Below, one piece after another: positions 61,530 to 64,000 of a stretch of 64,000 nucleotides of DNA. The stretch spans positions 24,314 to 88,313 of the forward strand of contig JAUNAF010000001.1 of assembly GCA_030527715.1 (NCBI GenBank). Direction: 5' to 3'. Under the pieces are notes generated by a model. It was not told where the DNA came from and did not search any database. It saw only the letters and a list, made by a program, of their open reading frames with translations. Every line of letters begins with the position of its first letter. Within the stretch, counting starts at the first letter, position 1. Position numbers and translations under genes: made by a program. This DNA is from Eubacteriales bacterium (lineage in GTDB: Bacteria > Bacillota > Clostridia > Lachnospirales > Lachnospiraceae).

Positions 61530-62648
61530 ATGGCGCGCAAAAAAAACATGCAGGAACCACAGGGGTATTATCAGCAGGACGGATACTATGAGCAGAATCC
61601 GAAACGCAGACGCAAGAGAAAGAGACGTCGTCTGCTGTTTGCTTTTGAGATTCTGATCCTTCTGCTTCTGGCAGCCGGACTTTATGTCGCTTCCAGATAT
61701 TCTCAGATCACCAGCAGCAGCTCCGATGTTCAGGAAAAAGCGATCCAGCAGAACATCAAACAGCAGCTCTCGGACGAAGTACAGCAGAAGCTGGAAGGCT
61801 ACTGGAACATCGCACTCTACGGTGTAGATTCCCGTGACAAGAGTGCAACGATGGGACAGAGTGATACGATCATCGTCTGCAGTATCAACAAGGATACCAA
61901 GGATGTAAAACTTGCTTCTGTTTACCGTGACAGTTATCTTGAGGATACGACCGGAAACTACAACAAGGCTACCGATGTCTATGCAATGGGTGGTCCGGAG
62001 CGTTCCATCAACATGCTGAACAAAAACCTGGATCTGGATATCTCAGATTACGTGACCGTGAACATGGATATCGTTGCAACACTGGTCAATGCGATCGGCG
62101 GTGTAGAGATCGACGTTCGTGAGGAGGAGATCCTCCACCTGAACAACTATCAGAACGAGAGTTCAGAGATCACCGGTCTGGAGATCGTTCCGGTAACTCA
62201 GCCTGGACTGCAGACACTGAACGGACTGCAGGCAATCTCTTACTGCCGTATCCGTTACATCGGTCTGGACTATGAGAGAACCGAGCGTCAGAGAAAGGTC
62301 ATCAATCAGATCTTTGCAAAGGTCAAGACCATGGATCCGATCTCTCTGACAGCACTGATCAATCAGATGTTTGATTATATCGAGACCAACCTGAGTGTGA
62401 CAGAGATCCTTGCACTTGCAAAGGATGTCAGCGCTTACAATATCGTTGAGACGACCGGTTTCCCGTACTCCATCGGAAATTCCGATATGAGCAGAGCCGG
62501 CGGATCCTATGTAGTATCTACAGATCTGGCATCCGATGTCAAGCAGCTGCATACCTTCCTGTTCGGTGAGGATGCCGCTTACCAGCCGTCTGACGTGGTG
62601 AAGACCATCAGTGATGAGATCGCATACAGATACAGCATTTACCAGTAG
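61530..62648 (+). CDS. LCP (LytR-CpsA-Psr) family polymer-peptidoglycan ligase
   Basis: A 372-residue membrane-anchored enzyme that transfers undecaprenyl-diphosphate-linked wall polymers to peptidoglycan. A basic cytoplasmic N-terminus (KRRRKRKRRR) is followed by one membrane helix (about 35-53). The LCP domain (about 90-320) has LYGVDSRD with Asp100, SDTIIV with Asp112, the SVYRDSYL arginine and the YCRIRYIG...RTERQRKVI cluster that holds the pyrophosphate. It is placed after the initiating transferase, so it probably attaches one of the locus's polymers to the wall. Confidence 0.95.
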   Translation: MARKKNMQEPQGYYQQDGYYEQNPKRRRKRKRRRLLFAFEILILLLLAAGLYVASRYSQITSSSSDVQEKAIQQNIKQQLSDEVQQKLEGYWNIALYGVDSRDKSATMGQSDTIIVCSINKDTKDVKLASVYRDSYLEDTTGNYNKATDVYAMGGPERSINMLNKNLDLDISDYVTVNMDIVATLVNAIGGVEIDVREEEILHLNNYQNESSEITGLEIVPVTQPGLQTLNGLQAISYCRIRYIGLDYERTERQRKVINQIFAKVKTMDPISLTALINQMFDYIETNLSVTEILALAKDVSAYNIVETTGFPYSIGNSDMSRAGGSYVVSTDLASDVKQLHTFLFGEDAAYQPSDVVKTISDEIAYRYSIYQ

Positions 62649-62679
62649 CAGACAGACCGCCGGAGAAAAAGGGGAATGC

Positions 62680-63666
62680 ATGATGAAGTCTATTGATGTT
62701 GTGATTCCGACCTACCGTCCCGGAAAAGAATTCACCGAGCTTCTGCGCAGAATTGATGTGCAGAGCGTGAAGGCAGATCATCTGATTCTGATCAACACCG
62801 GAAGAGATGCCTGGGAGAAAGCAGAGTTTGACCATACACTGGTACAGAATGGAACTCTGCCGTGCGGTACGAAAGTAATCATAGAACATATTCAACCTGA
62901 AGAATTTGACCACGGAGGCAGCCGTCAGCGTGCTGCTTCCCGGTCTGAGGCGGACATACTGCTGTTTATGACACAGGATGCATTACCAAAAAATGAAAGG
63001 CTTCTGCAGCATATGGCAGAAGCTTTTTTGGTAAATGGAGAAAAGACAGCAGCCGTCTATGCCAGACAGCTCCCGAGAGAGGACTGTGCTTATCTGGAAA
63101 CTTACACACGAAAATTCAACTACGGAGACCGGAGCTTTGTCAAATCAGAGAAGGATCTTCCACGCCTTGGCATCAAGACGTTCTTCTGTTCCAATGTCTG
63201 TGCTGCCTATGACCGCGGGATCTTCGAGAAGCTGGGAGGCTTTGAGGAGCCGACCATATTTAATGAAGACATGATCTTTGCCGCAAAGCTGATCTTCGCA
63301 GGCTATCAGATCGCCTACGCTGCTGAAGCAGAAGTGATTCATTCACACAATTACAGCGGATTGCAGCAGTTTCAGAGAAACTTTGATCTGGCAGTATCAC
63401 AGGCAGAACATCCCGAGATCTTTGAGAAAGTAAGCTCAGAGAAAGAGGGAAAGAAGCTTGTGAAGGAGACCGCACTGCATCTGCTGAAAGTACGCCGTCC
63501 GTTCACGATCCTGACCCTTGTCTGGATGAGCGGCTGGAAGTATCTGGGATATTTTGTCGGAAAGCGCTACCGCAGGCTGCCAAAGTCACTTGTCCTGAAG
63601 TGTACGATGAGCCCGCATGCAAAGTTCTGGAAGCTTTATTTTGAAAAAACGAAAAAAAGTGTTTAA
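62680..63666 (+). CDS. GT2 glycosyltransferase, rhamnosyltransferase-like (6)
   Basis: A 328-residue GT2 with VVIPTYRPGKEF, INTGRD, the HIQPEEFDHGGSR motif often seen in rhamnosyltransferases, MTQDALP (in place of the DXD) near 95, FFCSNVCAAYDR and FNEDMIFAAKL. No membrane segment is visible; the C-terminus is basic (KTKKSV). The frame is open back to 62611, but that overlaps the LCP gene. The tandem ATGs at 62680 and 62683 follow a GGGGA site, and either could be used. Confidence 0.88.
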   Translation: MMKSIDVVIPTYRPGKEFTELLRRIDVQSVKADHLILINTGRDAWEKAEFDHTLVQNGTLPCGTKVIIEHIQPEEFDHGGSRQRAASRSEADILLFMTQDALPKNERLLQHMAEAFLVNGEKTAAVYARQLPREDCAYLETYTRKFNYGDRSFVKSEKDLPRLGIKTFFCSNVCAAYDRGIFEKLGGFEEPTIFNEDMIFAAKLIFAGYQIAYAAEAEVIHSHNYSGLQQFQRNFDLAVSQAEHPEIFEKVSSEKEGKKLVKETALHLLKVRRPFTILTLVWMSGWKYLGYFVGKRYRRLPKSLVLKCTMSPHAKFWKLYFEKTKKSV

Positions 63667-63691
63667 TCATCACAATTTAAACACAAAGCAC

Positions 63692-63708
63692 TGTTACACT
63701 ATGTGACA
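63692..63708. promoter_or_regulatory. imperfect dyad overlapping a possible extended -10
   Basis: TGTTACA-CTA-TGTGACA is a near-symmetric pair of 7-base half-sites (TGTnACA) separated by 3 bp. The left half overlaps TGTTACACT, which fits an extended -10 (TG-n-TACACT). There is no good -35. The site lies about 50 bp before the secreted-protein gene and looks like an operator, but evidence is limited to symmetry. Confidence 0.35.
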
Positions 63709-63756
63709 GATGAAAGATAGGAATCAAAGAATATAGAAGTAACAGGAGGCAAAATC

Positions 63757-64000
63757 ATGGATAAGAAGAAAAGAGCAGGCATTGCGGCAGCAGCACTGCT
63801 GACCGTCGGAGCATTTGGAGCTATGGCATACGGTGCAGAGTCAGAGCGTGTTACGATCGGAATGGATGCATCTCTGGAAAGCACTGAGACAGAGCAGGAG
63901 AGAGTCACCTTCCATGCGGCGGCGGATGGAACGGCAGAGACCGAGGCAGTCGAGGAGGAAACTACCGAGGCTGTCGCGGAGGAGACCCCCGCGGCCGGCG
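63757..64000 (+). CDS. secreted protein, truncated by window end
   Basis: The ATG is preceded by a perfect AGGAGG at 7 nt. The first 81 codons are visible and run off the window. The N-terminus has the form of a signal peptide: a basic MDKKKRAG, an alanine-rich core (about 9-22) and AMAYGA, with a likely cut near residue 27. The mature part starts ESERVTIG and becomes a low-complexity Glu, Thr and Ala stretch (TEAVEEETTEAVAEE), perhaps a linker ahead of a domain beyond the edge. No family can be named from what is visible. Confidence 0.85.
   Translation, partial: MDKKKRAGIAAAALLTVGAFGAMAYGAESERVTIGMDASLESTETEQERVTFHAAADGTAETEAVEEETTEAVAEETPAAG

Noticed and set aside
1-64000. tRNA, rRNA, CRISPR arrays, insertion sequences or prophage genes
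   Set aside because: None was seen on reading the gaps between genes. The packed + strand genes leave little room, and no transposase, integrase or direct-repeat array was recognised.

Overview
The window looks like chromosomal DNA of a Gram-positive anaerobe of the class Clostridia, most likely a Lachnospiraceae member. Base composition is about half GC by eye. The gene set is that of a low-to-mid GC Bacillota: AddAB rather than RecBCD, WhiA followed by a Crh-like HPr, CdaA/CdaR for c-di-AMP, RecD2, an LCP ligase, and CDP-ribitol teichoic-acid genes. The family assignment is an inference from gene content and order, not from a marker gene. Every recognised gene but one is on the + strand, with many 4-bp ATGA stop/start overlaps. 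No stretch longer than about 170 bases lacks a gene.

Layout. (1) 1-20378, housekeeping: lon (5' end outside the window), ysxC, valS, addB-addA, a GtrA-YfhO fusion, a class I aminotransferase, murB, rapZ, whiA, a Crh-like HPr and a small acidic protein, closed by a clear intrinsic terminator. (2) 20405-30226: a sigma-A-like promoter, then nadE, uvrB, uvrA, a divergent mreB, recD2 and comF. (3) 30256-34181: two membrane proteins of unknown function, cdaA, cdaR and an HPr, ended by a strong terminator. (4) 34211-35365: a minus-strand L,D-transpeptidase with cell-wall-binding repeats, transcribed towards that terminator. (5) 35468-63666: a surface-glycan locus of about 28 kb. (6) 63757-64000: the start of a secreted protein cut by the window edge.

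The glycan locus has two halves. The first (37506-45059) carries an initiating sugar-phosphate transferase, CDP-ribitol synthesis (tarI, tarJ), two teichoic-acid polymerases and two GT2 enzymes, so it should make a ribitol-phosphate-containing polymer. It is followed by an ABC exporter without a substrate-recognition domain, a GtrB/CsbB-type GT2 and UDP-galactopyranose mutase. The second half (48741-62648) has rfbC, a second ABC exporter whose ATPase carries a Wzt-type carbohydrate-binding C-terminus, a three-domain methyltransferase/kinase-fold protein, a WecE-type sugar aminotransferase, several rhamnosyltransferase-like GT2 enzymes, a second initiating transferase behind its own promoter, and an LCP ligase that probably attaches polymer to peptidoglycan.

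The most interesting candidate is the trio at 50332-54596. Permease, Wzt with carbohydrate-binding domain and methyltransferase-kinase-fold protein together resemble the WbdD/Wzm/Wzt chain-termination system of Gram-negative O-antigens, here in a Gram-positive cell-wall glycan locus. Next are the GtrA-YfhO fusion, which joins a lipid-sugar flippase to a GT-C transferase, and a pair of membrane proteins separated by one in-frame TAG.
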